Source: Methanospirillum hungatei (lineage in GTDB: Archaea; Halobacteriota; Methanomicrobia; Methanomicrobiales; Methanospirillaceae). Taken from it: DNA of 19,678 nucleotides. Position 1 is the stretch's first letter. Each line of letters begins with the position of its first letter. The position numbers were made by a program, and so were the translations under genes. This document shows positions 13,389 through 19,678 of the stretch, one piece after another. The stretch is from assembly GCF_020216685.1 (NCBI RefSeq), contig NZ_JAIWNS010000110.1, forward strand, positions 1 through 19,678, in the 5' to 3' direction. The notes below the pieces were generated by a model. That model did not search any database. It had not been told where the DNA came from and saw only the letters and a program-made list of their open reading frames with translations.

Positions 13389-13711
13389 GCATCGAGGGAT
13401 CATCAGACCTGATAAGCGTAATATCCGGTCCTTTTTCATCTTCGTATATCAGCCCCCCGTCTGAAAGTGCGGAGCTTGCTGCTCTGTTATGTGGCATTAT
13501 TGCTCTCTATGCAGTTATCAGAATCATTCGTGAACCGGATGTCATGCGAAAACTGCCATTCCTGAACGTATTCAGTTTTGCCATTGCCGGAATCATGGCG
13601 CTCATGATCCCTCATCCACTCGGAGTGGTTGCAGCAGCGGCATATTTTATCGGTTCGACATTTGAATCAAATGCGATTGCGAGTACCTGGGCCGGGGGGG
13701 TGGAGGAATGA
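13385..13711 (+). CDS. ehaC: Eha hydrogenase membrane subunit EhaC
   Basis: 108 residues, about three membrane segments (SAELAALLCGIIALYAVIRII, then two helices around FAIAGIMALMIP and GVVAAAAYFIG). ATG 13385 is preferred over the in-frame ATG 13370 because GGAGG stands 8 bases before it (13372-13376) and it makes the ATGA overlap typical of this operon. It corresponds by order and size to EhaC, a small membrane subunit of unknown individual function in the Eha complex. The last codons overlap the ehaD start. Confidence 0.7.
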   Translation: MSIEGSSDLISVISGPFSSSYISPPSESAELAALLCGIIALYAVIRIIREPDVMRKLPFLNVFSFAIAGIMALMIPHPLGVVAAAAYFIGSTFESNAIASTWAGGVEE

Positions 13712-13938
13712 ATCTGCTCCTCATTGGAATATGTTGTATCATCACCCTTGCAGGAGGGGTGTACGCAGGAGTATCCCGGGATCCCTATGCAAAACTGATG
13801 GGCATCGGGATCATCGGAGGAGGAGTCATACCCCTTATCATTGCCAGAGGGTATGTTGATGTTGCTGCGGCCCTTGCGGTAATAATTCCCCTGTCCACGA
13901 TATTCGTTCTCCAGCTCTGCAAAAAGGGGGCAGCATGA
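13708..13938 (+). CDS. ehaD: Eha hydrogenase membrane subunit EhaD
   Basis: 76 residues, three membrane segments. The last one, VDVAAALAVIIPLSTIFVLQ, recalls the small NuoK/MrpC-like subunits of respiratory complex I and Mrp antiporters, where a helix follows an 'ALxLT' type motif. It is coupled to both neighbours by ATGA overlaps. It corresponds by order and length to EhaD. Expected role: part of the membrane arm linking ion flow to the hydrogenase reaction. Confidence 0.7.
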   Translation: MNLLLIGICCIITLAGGVYAGVSRDPYAKLMGIGIIGGGVIPLIIARGYVDVAAALAVIIPLSTIFVLQLCKKGAA

Positions 13939-14171
13939 GTCCGGAGTTTTTCGCAGGTCTTCTCCTCCTCATCATCGGAACATGGGTCTGTGCCTTTCCC
14001 CGTGACCATGAATATCTGACCCGGATAATCAACCTTGAAATACCTGCATTCGGACTCCTTCTTGTTGCCTTGTCGTTTGATGAGACACTGGCCCTGCTGA
14101 CGTTCATCGCCGTATCAACCCTGACGACATTTGTGCTTATCCTGCTGGTCGAGCGGAGGATGCCGGCATGA
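13935..14171 (+). CDS. ehaE: Eha hydrogenase membrane subunit EhaE
   Basis: 78 residues with an N-terminal helix (FFAGLLLLIIGTWVCAF) and two further helices, LEIPAFGLLLVALSF and a last one ending FVLILLVERRMPA. Gene order and size match EhaE, a small membrane subunit seen in methanogen Eha operons. It overlaps ehaD and ehaF by ATGA. Individual function is unknown. Confidence 0.7.
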   Translation: MSPEFFAGLLLLIIGTWVCAFPRDHEYLTRIINLEIPAFGLLLVALSFDETLALLTFIAVSTLTTFVLILLVERRMPA

Positions 14172-14635
14172 TTCGACGTATTGGAAAGGGTTTTCGGATC
14201 TTCTCAAACTGGATGTCAACCTATGAGAACCTTGTCGCAGTCTACGCTGCACTGGGTATTTTAGTTGCCCTCTGCGGAGTTCTTATGGTTCCCATGCTTA
14301 CGTATCATGAGGATCAGATATACTCAAAGACAATACACCGGGATTCAACGCTTGATCCCTATGACCGGGGAGGCATTCCCTTTACAAGAGCGGAGGTGAA
14401 GGCCCAGTACCCGGCGAACTCACCGACCGTCGGGTTTGTCACTGCATACCTGACACCCCTCTCCTGGTTCCTCGCCAATTCAACACCCTATCTCGGGACT
14501 ACCATCGTTGCACATCCGGGTGGCATCCTTGATGAGATCCTCTATAACACGCGGGGACTTGATACGGTGGTCGAGACGAGTATCCTCTTTACGGCATTTG
14601 CCATCGCATCATTCCTGTTCAGGAGGAGAGACTGA
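14168..14635 (+). CDS. ehaF: Eha hydrogenase membrane subunit EhaF
   Basis: 155 residues: one helix near the N terminus (VAVYAALGILVALCGVLMVPML), a polar middle of about 70 residues probably outside the membrane, then a C-terminal helix. The C terminus reads NTRGLDTVVETSILFTAFAI. This is like the 'yRgfDTlgEttVl' motif of MrpA-C/MrpB and MbhE-type subunits of antiporter modules, which supports a role in the ion-translocating arm. GGAGG lies 8 bases before the ATG. It overlaps ehaG by one base (TGATG). It corresponds to EhaF by order and size. Confidence 0.75.
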   Translation: MIRRIGKGFRIFSNWMSTYENLVAVYAALGILVALCGVLMVPMLTYHEDQIYSKTIHRDSTLDPYDRGGIPFTRAEVKAQYPANSPTVGFVTAYLTPLSWFLANSTPYLGTTIVAHPGGILDEILYNTRGLDTVVETSILFTAFAIASFLFRRRD

Positions 14636-15231
14636 TGGATTTTTACCAGATTGGTCTTTTCTGCACCCTTATCTGTGTCGCCATATCATTCATCGCCCTC
14701 TTCCGGGAACGCGATGACATTCATAAAATTCTGGTCGTTGATCTGATAGAAACCACAGGTCTTGTTCTTATCTGTCTTGTCGCAACAGATCTGGCAGAGG
14801 CCCTGATCCTCCCCGGCCTGGTCGTCGGGATATCTGAACTCCTGATGCTCACCGAGCTCTATATCAGAAAGGAGCACCTTCCCCTTCCGGCATATAAACC
14901 GATTCGGATTGAAGTCATGCGGACCGCTCCACCCATCATCACCTTTGCCCTGGTTGTGTATGGAATAATCCTCTCAGGGTTTTCAGGTGGAGCAGTTGCA
15001 GGAATCGGGCTTGTGTTCTACTTCCTCTGCAAGGGGTATGAAGAGCGGTTTGCCCTGCTTGAGACGATATCAGGGTATGCATGGGCTCTCTGGATTGTGG
15101 CATTCTTTATCTTCATGATCCTGCCACAGGCCTGGCTGATTGCGGTGATGCTCTCCGGAGGGGCTATTCTCGTTAAAGTAACCACAAAGATGGCACTCAT
15201 CGGCACCATGCGGGAGGGACGAAATGTTTAA
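14635..15231 (+). CDS. ehaG: Eha hydrogenase membrane subunit EhaG
   Basis: 198 residues, about six membrane segments. The N-terminal half resembles NuoK/MrpC-type subunits: a helix with acidic residue (VVDLIETTGLVLICLVATDL) followed by LAEALILPGLVVGISELLM, like the 'aLvLTaIVIg' segment of those proteins. The second half adds three helices, including YAWALWIVAFFIFMILPQAW. It corresponds to EhaG. GGAGG lies 8 bases before the ATG, and its last 8 bases overlap ehaH. Confidence 0.75.
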   Translation: MDFYQIGLFCTLICVAISFIALFRERDDIHKILVVDLIETTGLVLICLVATDLAEALILPGLVVGISELLMLTELYIRKEHLPLPAYKPIRIEVMRTAPPIITFALVVYGIILSGFSGGAVAGIGLVFYFLCKGYEERFALLETISGYAWALWIVAFFIFMILPQAWLIAVMLSGGAILVKVTTKMALIGTMREGRNV

Positions 15232-15880
15232 TCTGCCCATCGAAGGAGAGGAACTCTTTGTCCTTGAGTTTGGGGATATTGTCAATTACTTCAGTCTGTA
15301 CACGACGACCCTGTTCCTGTTTGCAACCGCCTTTATCATCATTGCCATCATTGCCAGGCCGGAACGGCAGACAGATATCGTCTTTGGCACTGATGCGGTG
15401 TATATCAAGGATGTAAATCAGGAAAATCTGCGTTTCCAGCGATTCATGGCGATCGCCTGCGGCCTTGCCACACTTGGGGCAGTAAGCTCAGGTGACCTCT
15501 TTAACTTCTCCCTGTTTACTGCACTCATCGGGATTACCAACATCGGGATTGTCGCCGGGGTGAATAACCGGTATGTCCTGAATGCGGCGTATAATTACGG
15601 AATCGTCGCGATGGTTGCAACCACGTTCCTCTTTGGTGGTGCAGCAACGGCCCTTGGAACCTGTGGAACCCTGTCCATCTGGGAACTTGCCGGCCTTGGG
15701 ATGGTCCCCCTGGCTGCAAAGATGTTCCTGGTCCTTGGAGTGATGGGAGAAGGAATGGCCCCCTTTTATATCGCAAAGGCTGAGATCACCCGGGCACCGG
15801 GAGCACCGTATGTTCTGATGATCCATGTCAGTTCGCTCCTCATCTTCCTCCGGGTAATAGAGATCATTCTGACGGTGTAA
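15224..15880 (+). CDS. ehaH: Eha hydrogenase antiporter-like subunit EhaH (short form)
   Basis: 218 residues, about six helices. It looks like a reduced version of the Mrp/NuoLMN antiporter core. SSGDLFNFSLFTALIGITNIGI and LNAAYNYGIVAMVAT resemble the TM5-TM6 region, and MVPLAAKMFLVLGVMGEGMAPF carries K166, which matches the conserved proton-path lysine. The stretch KAEITRAPGAPYVLM matches the 'lPdAh..AP.pvs' loop. Full antiporter subunits have about 450-600 residues, so the C-terminal half is absent, which is normal for this Eha subunit. GGAGG stands 6 bases before the start. Likely role: sodium or proton movement across the membrane driving ferredoxin reduction. Confidence 0.78.
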   Translation: MFNLPIEGEELFVLEFGDIVNYFSLYTTTLFLFATAFIIIAIIARPERQTDIVFGTDAVYIKDVNQENLRFQRFMAIACGLATLGAVSSGDLFNFSLFTALIGITNIGIVAGVNNRYVLNAAYNYGIVAMVATTFLFGGAATALGTCGTLSIWELAGLGMVPLAAKMFLVLGVMGEGMAPFYIAKAEITRAPGAPYVLMIHVSSLLIFLRVIEIILTV

Positions 15881-15882
15881 CA

Positions 15883-16086
15883 ATGAATAAAGAGTCATAT
15901 CTGGCAATAACCATAATCACGGCAGTCATCCTCGCTCTTTTGGTATATGCGGTATCCATCGGAACCGAGCCTGGATGGCTTGCGGTAATCGGTGTGGTCC
16001 TGACATTTCCGATATTCACCCTCTCACTCTTTCTCTGGTGGAATGCATCGAATACAGACGGGGATATCCCATTTACCGGGTATTAA
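15883..16086 (+). CDS. ehaI: Eha hydrogenase small membrane subunit EhaI
   Basis: 67 residues, two helices (LAITIITAVILALLVYAVSI and LAVIGVVLTFPIFTLSLFLW) and a short polar tail. It lies two bases after ehaH and one base before ehaJ. It corresponds to EhaI by order and size. Nothing more specific is visible. Confidence 0.65.
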   Translation: MNKESYLAITIITAVILALLVYAVSIGTEPGWLAVIGVVLTFPIFTLSLFLWWNASNTDGDIPFTGY

Positions 16087-16087
16087 T

Positions 16088-16930
16088 ATGATAACACTGA
16101 TACTTCCAGCAGTTTTTATCGGCCTTTTGTTTCATGGAATACATCGAAAAGTCATTGCACGGATACAGGGACGACCCGGCCCGCCGATCTGGCAGGAGAT
16201 ACTCCACACATTAAAATTCTCCTTTAAGCAGACATGGATCCCCAAAACGGCAAGCATGCCGATGTTTGTCTTCATCGTGGCAGTTTCCATAGCAATCTGG
16301 ACCGGTGCATTCTATATCGTCTTCAGTGGTGGCAGTCTGCTCCTCCTCTTCGCGGTATTCATGCTCCATAAGATCACCGAACATGGTCTGGGACTCTCAT
16401 CAGGCTCACCGTACGGAAAGTTCGGGGCAATTCGATCGGTGATGTCCGCAGCATCAGAGATCCCGCTCTTTGCAACGATTGCAGGAATATATGTGGTAAC
16501 CGGTTCGCTCATGATCAGCGATATTACCAGGTACCAGGAGATACACGGACCCCTGCTCATCGGGGCATTCCCGATAGCCATTGCCATGTACATTGTCATA
16601 CTTTCCAAGATGCATTACGGCCCGTTTTCAATCATCGAAGCAAAAGAGATCGTATCAGGGAACCGTACCGAGCACTTCGGAGTCTGGCGGGCCGGACTTG
16701 AAGTTGCCTATGCATTAAAGACTTTCGTGCTTCTGGCAGCATTTGTTCTGCTCTTCATCGGTGCCCTCCCCTGGTACCTGATGCTCCTTGCCATGCTTAT
16801 CGTCCTGATATCACTCTCCTTTGTCTGTGCATTCACGCCGATGCTCTCGCCATTTGATGCGGTTGCCCTGCAGACGGTGATTACCGGAGTTCTCGCAGTA
16901 TATATTATCGTTCTCGGGGTGATAGGATGA
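16088..16930 (+). CDS. ehaJ: Eha hydrogenase NuoH-like membrane anchor subunit EhaJ
   Basis: 280 residues, about eight helices. The N-terminal region RKVIARIQGRPGPP (residues 20-33) followed by WQEILHTLKFSFKQTWIPK is the classic signature of the NuoH/EchB/HycD family, the subunit that sits under the hydrogenase module and links it to ion pumping. Other family-like text is ASEIPLFATIA and the acidic loop SIIEAKEIVSGNRTEHFGVWRAGLEVAYALK. ATG 16088, one base after ehaI, is the start. The open frame reaches back to 16043, but that would add 15 polar residues and overlap ehaI. It overlaps ehaL by ATGA. Confidence 0.88.
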   Translation: MITLILPAVFIGLLFHGIHRKVIARIQGRPGPPIWQEILHTLKFSFKQTWIPKTASMPMFVFIVAVSIAIWTGAFYIVFSGGSLLLLFAVFMLHKITEHGLGLSSGSPYGKFGAIRSVMSAASEIPLFATIAGIYVVTGSLMISDITRYQEIHGPLLIGAFPIAIAMYIVILSKMHYGPFSIIEAKEIVSGNRTEHFGVWRAGLEVAYALKTFVLLAAFVLLFIGALPWYLMLLAMLIVLISLSFVCAFTPMLSPFDAVALQTVITGVLAVYIIVLGVIG

Positions 16931-17172
16931 ACCTCATCAGGATAGCCCTTGCAGGAGGGGCACTTGTCTATGCAGTGTTATTCGGGATTGAACTCATCCG
17001 GGGACATGTACTCTGGCAGGCAGTAGTTGGAATTATTGCTGTTGCCGCCCTTGCCCTGCTTCCCTTAACCAAAAATGAGCATCAGCTCCATGACGGGGAG
17101 ATGATAGCAGTCTGGACCTGCATTCTGCTCTTCGGCCTCTATGCGATATTGAAAAGCGGAGGAATGGTATGA
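16927..17172 (+). CDS. ehaL: Eha hydrogenase small membrane subunit, EhaL-like
   Basis: 81 residues with three hydrophobic helices (ALAGGALVYAVLFGIELI, VVGIIAVAALALLPL, IAVWTCILLFGLYAIL). It is the only gene between ehaJ and ehaM, where classical operons have ehaK and ehaL. Size and helix content fit EhaL better than EhaK, but the letter is an inference. It overlaps both neighbours by ATGA. Confidence 0.6.
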   Translation: MNLIRIALAGGALVYAVLFGIELIRGHVLWQAVVGIIAVAALALLPLTKNEHQLHDGEMIAVWTCILLFGLYAILKSGGMV

Positions 17173-17546
17173 CAGATATATATGAGCGTGACCTGTACGG
17201 GATGAAATTTGCCATCCTGAAAAGCCCGTACCATAAGAAAGTGGTCGCGGCCTGCGCAGATATGCTGGGAATTCCTCCAATGAAACTGCGACGGATACTC
17301 ATAGAAAACCTGGATATGATGATGCTGGAGTCACTTGCCGTCAGATATGACAGCTGGCTGGAACGGGGGGATAAAGAGGGCGGAATTAAGCGGGAGATCG
17401 GGTATGAACTTTTCACGACCTATATCCCTATTATCTCCCCTGATGTTATGGAGAACGCTATACAGGAGTCCACAAAAAACAACAGCAACGCTGAAAGTGG
17501 AAAAAAACTCCTGCGGGCACAGGTATTTGCGGAGGAGAGCGAATGA
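17169..17546 (+). CDS. ehaM: Eha hydrogenase soluble subunit EhaM (DUF1959 type)
   Basis: 125 residues, soluble and mainly helical, without membrane segments. The sequence ([56 protein letters not shown]) matches my memory of the small archaeal DUF1959 family, which includes the ehaM product. It has no cysteine pattern for a metal centre (a single Cys). Its place directly before the small and large hydrogenase subunits suggests a structural or assembly role in the cytoplasmic arm. Confidence 0.75.
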   Translation: MTDIYERDLYGMKFAILKSPYHKKVVAACADMLGIPPMKLRRILIENLDMMMLESLAVRYDSWLERGDKEGGIKREIGYELFTTYIPIISPDVMENAIQESTKNNSNAESGKKLLRAQVFAEESE

Positions 17547-17995
17547 CAATGCTCCAGTCCCTGAAAAACGCCGTCCGTCAGCGGTCGATTCATGTCTGTT
17601 ATGTGGACACCGGTTCCTGCAACGGATGTGATATCGAGGTCCTTGCCTGTCTCTCGCCCCGGTATGATCTTGAGCAGTATGGCATTTATGTCCACAATAA
17701 CCCAAGAGAGGCGGATGTTCTGCTTATCATCGGCGGTGTGACTCCCCAGTGGGAGGATAAACTGAAGATGGTGTGGGATAAGATCCCAGAGCCTAAGGTA
17801 GCGGTATCAATCGGGAACTGCCCGATCTCCGGATGTGTCTTTTCACGGCCACAGACCCTCACCAGGGCTCCTGCCAAGAGTTATATTCCGATTGCGGCAG
17901 AGGTTCCCGGCTGTCCTCCCCGACCGACTGAGATAATTCAGGCAATCCTGTCAGTCGCACCCCTGATATTTAAAGACTGGGAGCTCAGGCGATGA
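17543..17995 (+). CDS. ehaN: Eha [NiFe]-hydrogenase small subunit EhaN
   Basis: 150 residues. Group 4 [NiFe]-hydrogenase small subunit: C26 and C29 ([11 protein letters not shown]), C93 (GNCPISGC) and C124 (GCPPRP) are the four ligands of the proximal [4Fe-4S] cluster. This cluster passes electrons between the NiFe site of EhaO and the ferredoxin-type subunits. There is no signal peptide and no further cluster motifs, as in Ech/Eha types. GGAGG lies 7 bases before ATG 17543. It overlaps ehaM and ehaO by ATGA. Confidence 0.92.
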   Translation: MTMLQSLKNAVRQRSIHVCYVDTGSCNGCDIEVLACLSPRYDLEQYGIYVHNNPREADVLLIIGGVTPQWEDKLKMVWDKIPEPKVAVSIGNCPISGCVFSRPQTLTRAPAKSYIPIAAEVPGCPPRPTEIIQAILSVAPLIFKDWELRR

Positions 17996-19077
17996 AAAAG
18001 ACTGTTGATGTATCTATCCCCCTTGGCCCGGTCCACCCGATCTTTAAGGAACCTTGCCGGATTAAATGTGAGACCTTTGGAGAGCAGATCCTTGCCGCCG
18101 AGGTTGAACTTGGGTACATGAAGAAAGGGATTGAACGTATCATGATTGGCCGGCCCTGGCAGGAGGTTATGTTCCTTGCCGAACGGGTCTGCGGGATCTG
18201 TTCAGTCATTCATAACTTTGTGTTCATTGAGACCATGGAGAAGATATCCGGCGTTACGGTCCCAGACCGGGCTGCATACCTTCGGGTGCTTGCAAATGAA
18301 CTGGACCGGATGCAGAGCCACCTGATTGCAAACTTCTCGTACTGTTATACCATCGAACATGAGACCATCGGGATGTATCTCCTCAATATCCGTGAGAAGG
18401 TCATGGACATGCTCGAATACCTCACCGGTGCAAGAGTCACCTGTGCCTACATCGTTCCGGGAGGGGTCAGGTTTGATCCAGATAGTGAAGACCTGGCCCG
18501 GATCATGACCGCCATGGATGATGTGGAACGGGAGACCCGCCGGTACATGAGCATGTTTGATTCAGGGCCGCTCATCGGGCTTCGGAGTAAGGGGATCGGC
18601 GTTATGACCCGTGAACAGGCAGAACTTATCCATGCAGTCGGGCCGACCGCACGGGCCTGTGGTATTACTACCGACTTAAGGTCAGATCACCCGACCTACC
18701 AGAGACTGAACTTCTCACCCCTGGTACGGACTGAAGGAGATAACTATGCCAGGGTTATGCTTCGTTTCCAGGAAGTTTTACAGAGCGTGGAACTGATACG
18801 AACCATCATACGGACACTGCCGGAAGGAAAGATACGGGGAGGCGGAACCATCGGACGGGGTGAGACTACGCATAAGGGTGAAGCGCCAAGAGGTGAACTG
18901 ACCTACCGGATTAAATCAGATACCCATGGAAGAGTCCAGGAGATATCAATCCAGACTCCCTCAATTATGAACATCGAAGCATGTGCACGATACATGATCC
19001 CGGGAGTAACATCGGTCGCTGATGTCACGGCGGCATACATCAGCTCTGATCCGTGCATCGCCTGTACTGAGAGGTAA
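17992..19077 (+). CDS. ehaO: Eha [NiFe]-hydrogenase large (catalytic) subunit EhaO
   Basis: 361 residues. The two CxxC pairs holding the NiFe centre are both present: [12 protein letters not shown] (C67, C70) and DPCIACTER (C355, C358). Other family features are [12 protein letters not shown] near the N terminus, [12 protein letters not shown], and ASN/His-rich segments around the active site. The protein ends three residues after the last Cys, so there is no C-terminal extension for a maturation protease to remove. It catalyses H2 oxidation coupled to reduction of a low-potential ferredoxin, using the ion gradient. The nickel ligands come from the four cysteines. It is followed after 3 bases by ehaP. 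Confidence 0.95.
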   Translation: MKKTVDVSIPLGPVHPIFKEPCRIKCETFGEQILAAEVELGYMKKGIERIMIGRPWQEVMFLAERVCGICSVIHNFVFIETMEKISGVTVPDRAAYLRVLANELDRMQSHLIANFSYCYTIEHETIGMYLLNIREKVMDMLEYLTGARVTCAYIVPGGVRFDPDSEDLARIMTAMDDVERETRRYMSMFDSGPLIGLRSKGIGVMTREQAELIHAVGPTARACGITTDLRSDHPTYQRLNFSPLVRTEGDNYARVMLRFQEVLQSVELIRTIIRTLPEGKIRGGGTIGRGETTHKGEAPRGELTYRIKSDTHGRVQEISIQTPSIMNIEACARYMIPGVTSVADVTAAYISSDPCIACTER

Positions 19078-19080
19078 CAG

Positions 19081-19678
19081 ATGAGATCCATCCTTTCATA
19101 TATCCAGCATATGGCACGGCCGGAGTGGGTGAAAACTTTCTTCCTTGCGAAGACTGCCCCCCTCTCCACGCCGCCCCATTTCAGGGAGTTTCCCCATCTG
19201 ACCGGAAAGGAATGCACCCATTGCTTTCAATGCATGATGATCTGCCCGGCTCCGGGGGCGATTGAGGTTATCAGAACCGAGAAACTTGGAGAGTGGAAAC
19301 CGGTCATCCATCGTGGGCATTGTATCAGGTGTGGGCTCTGTGTTGAGATCTGCCCGGAACTGGTCCTTGATGCCGGCCGGGTCCATACAAAAAATGCAGA
19401 GGACGGCACCTATATGCAGTTCCAGTTCCACATCACCGTAAACCCGGTCACCTGTATGGGATGCGGGAGCTGCACGGTTGCCTGCCCGGTCAATAAAGAG
19501 ATTGATCCACAGCTTGCTGCAAAAGGAACGAGCACCTCTGACGAAGTTATCATGCGGGTATACAAGGGGATCAACACGGTATTCCATGAGGATAAGTGCA
19601 CCGGGTGCAAGACATGTGAAGAGCAGTGCCCGACCCGGTCAATACTGGTGGCACGGGTCCTCGAACCCTTGCAGATAT
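19081..19678 (+). CDS. ehaP: Eha polyferredoxin subunit EhaP (3' end outside window)
   Basis: The frame is open from ATG 19081 to the right edge, giving 199 codons. Four ferredoxin-type [4Fe-4S] motifs of the form CxxCxxCxxxCP are visible: CTHCFQCMMICP, CIRCGLCVEICP, CMGCGSCTVACP and CTGCKTCEEQCP. EhaP is known as a polyferredoxin with about six clusters, so more may follow outside the window. It should carry electrons from the EhaN/EhaO hydrogenase module to a soluble acceptor. AGAGGT stands 5 bases before the ATG. The start lies 3 bases after the ehaO stop. The letter P follows from order; the polyferredoxin call is firm. Confidence 0.88.
   Translation, partial: MRSILSYIQHMARPEWVKTFFLAKTAPLSTPPHFREFPHLTGKECTHCFQCMMICPAPGAIEVIRTEKLGEWKPVIHRGHCIRCGLCVEICPELVLDAGRVHTKNAEDGTYMQFQFHITVNPVTCMGCGSCTVACPVNKEIDPQLAAKGTSTSDEVIMRVYKGINTVFHEDKCTGCKTCEEQCPTRSILVARVLEPLQI

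Noticed and set aside
16043..16087. Upstream extension of ehaJ
   Set aside because: It would overlap ehaI by 44 bases and add polar residues before the first helix; ATG 16088 fits the operon spacing.
1..19678. tRNA, rRNA, insertion sequences, CRISPR arrays
   Set aside because: No cloverleaf-like gene, transposase, terminal repeats or regularly spaced repeats were seen; intergenic gaps are mostly under 160 bases.

Overview
The window reads as chromosomal DNA of a hydrogenotrophic methanogenic archaeon, most likely of the order Methanomicrobiales and possibly Methanospirillum-like. The main evidence is a long operon for the methanogen-specific Eha-type energy-converting [NiFe]-hydrogenase. Supporting evidence is an FmdE-family gene, archaeal lipoprotein and secretion signals, and a PAS sensor ending in the 'NDxIRNPL' module that I associate with Methanomicrobiales signalling proteins. 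The order is inferred; the methanogen call is strong. Genes are tightly packed, with many ATGA or TGATG stop/start overlaps.

Layout. (1) 1-1319: 3' part of a bacterial-type SbcC exonuclease subunit, then a small secreted protein of unknown function (1357-1824). (2) 1977-4903, plus strand: an unusual four-gene cluster of an FmdE-family protein, an ABC ATPase, an ABC-3 metal permease and a TroA-like binding protein that lacks two of the three usual zinc histidines. (3) 5127-8123, minus strand: a canonical zinc-type uptake operon (DtxR-family regulator, ZnuA lipoprotein, ZnuC, ZnuB) that converges on cluster 2 and ends in a hairpin plus T-run terminator. (4) 8215-9839, minus strand: mobB for molybdopterin-guanine dinucleotide synthesis, translationally coupled to a degenerate endonuclease-III/MutY-like iron-sulphur protein. 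(5) 9955-12763, plus strand: a membrane sensor (Cache-like, HAMP, PAS, DHp-like output without the phospho-accepting histidine) overlapped by a secreted gluzincin-like metallopeptidase. (6) 12903 to the right edge, plus strand: the eha operon in the order B C D E F G H I J L M N O P, with the polyferredoxin EhaP cut by the window end. No ehaA or ehaK is visible where the classical order would place them.

How the genes may work together. Eha is known to use H2 and the sodium-motive force to make low-potential reduced ferredoxin, which feeds the first step of CO2 methanogenesis, formylmethanofuran dehydrogenase. That enzyme needs molybdenum or tungsten bound to a pterin-guanine dinucleotide, so mobB and an FmdE-family protein fit the same metabolic theme. 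The two metal uptake systems may supply zinc and a second, unidentified metal or metal complex. The best candidate for an undescribed system is the FmdE-linked transporter at 1977-4903. The MobB-coupled glycosylase-like Fe-S protein is second.

I saw no tRNA, rRNA, insertion sequence or CRISPR array. All calls come from reading motifs by eye; no database search was run.
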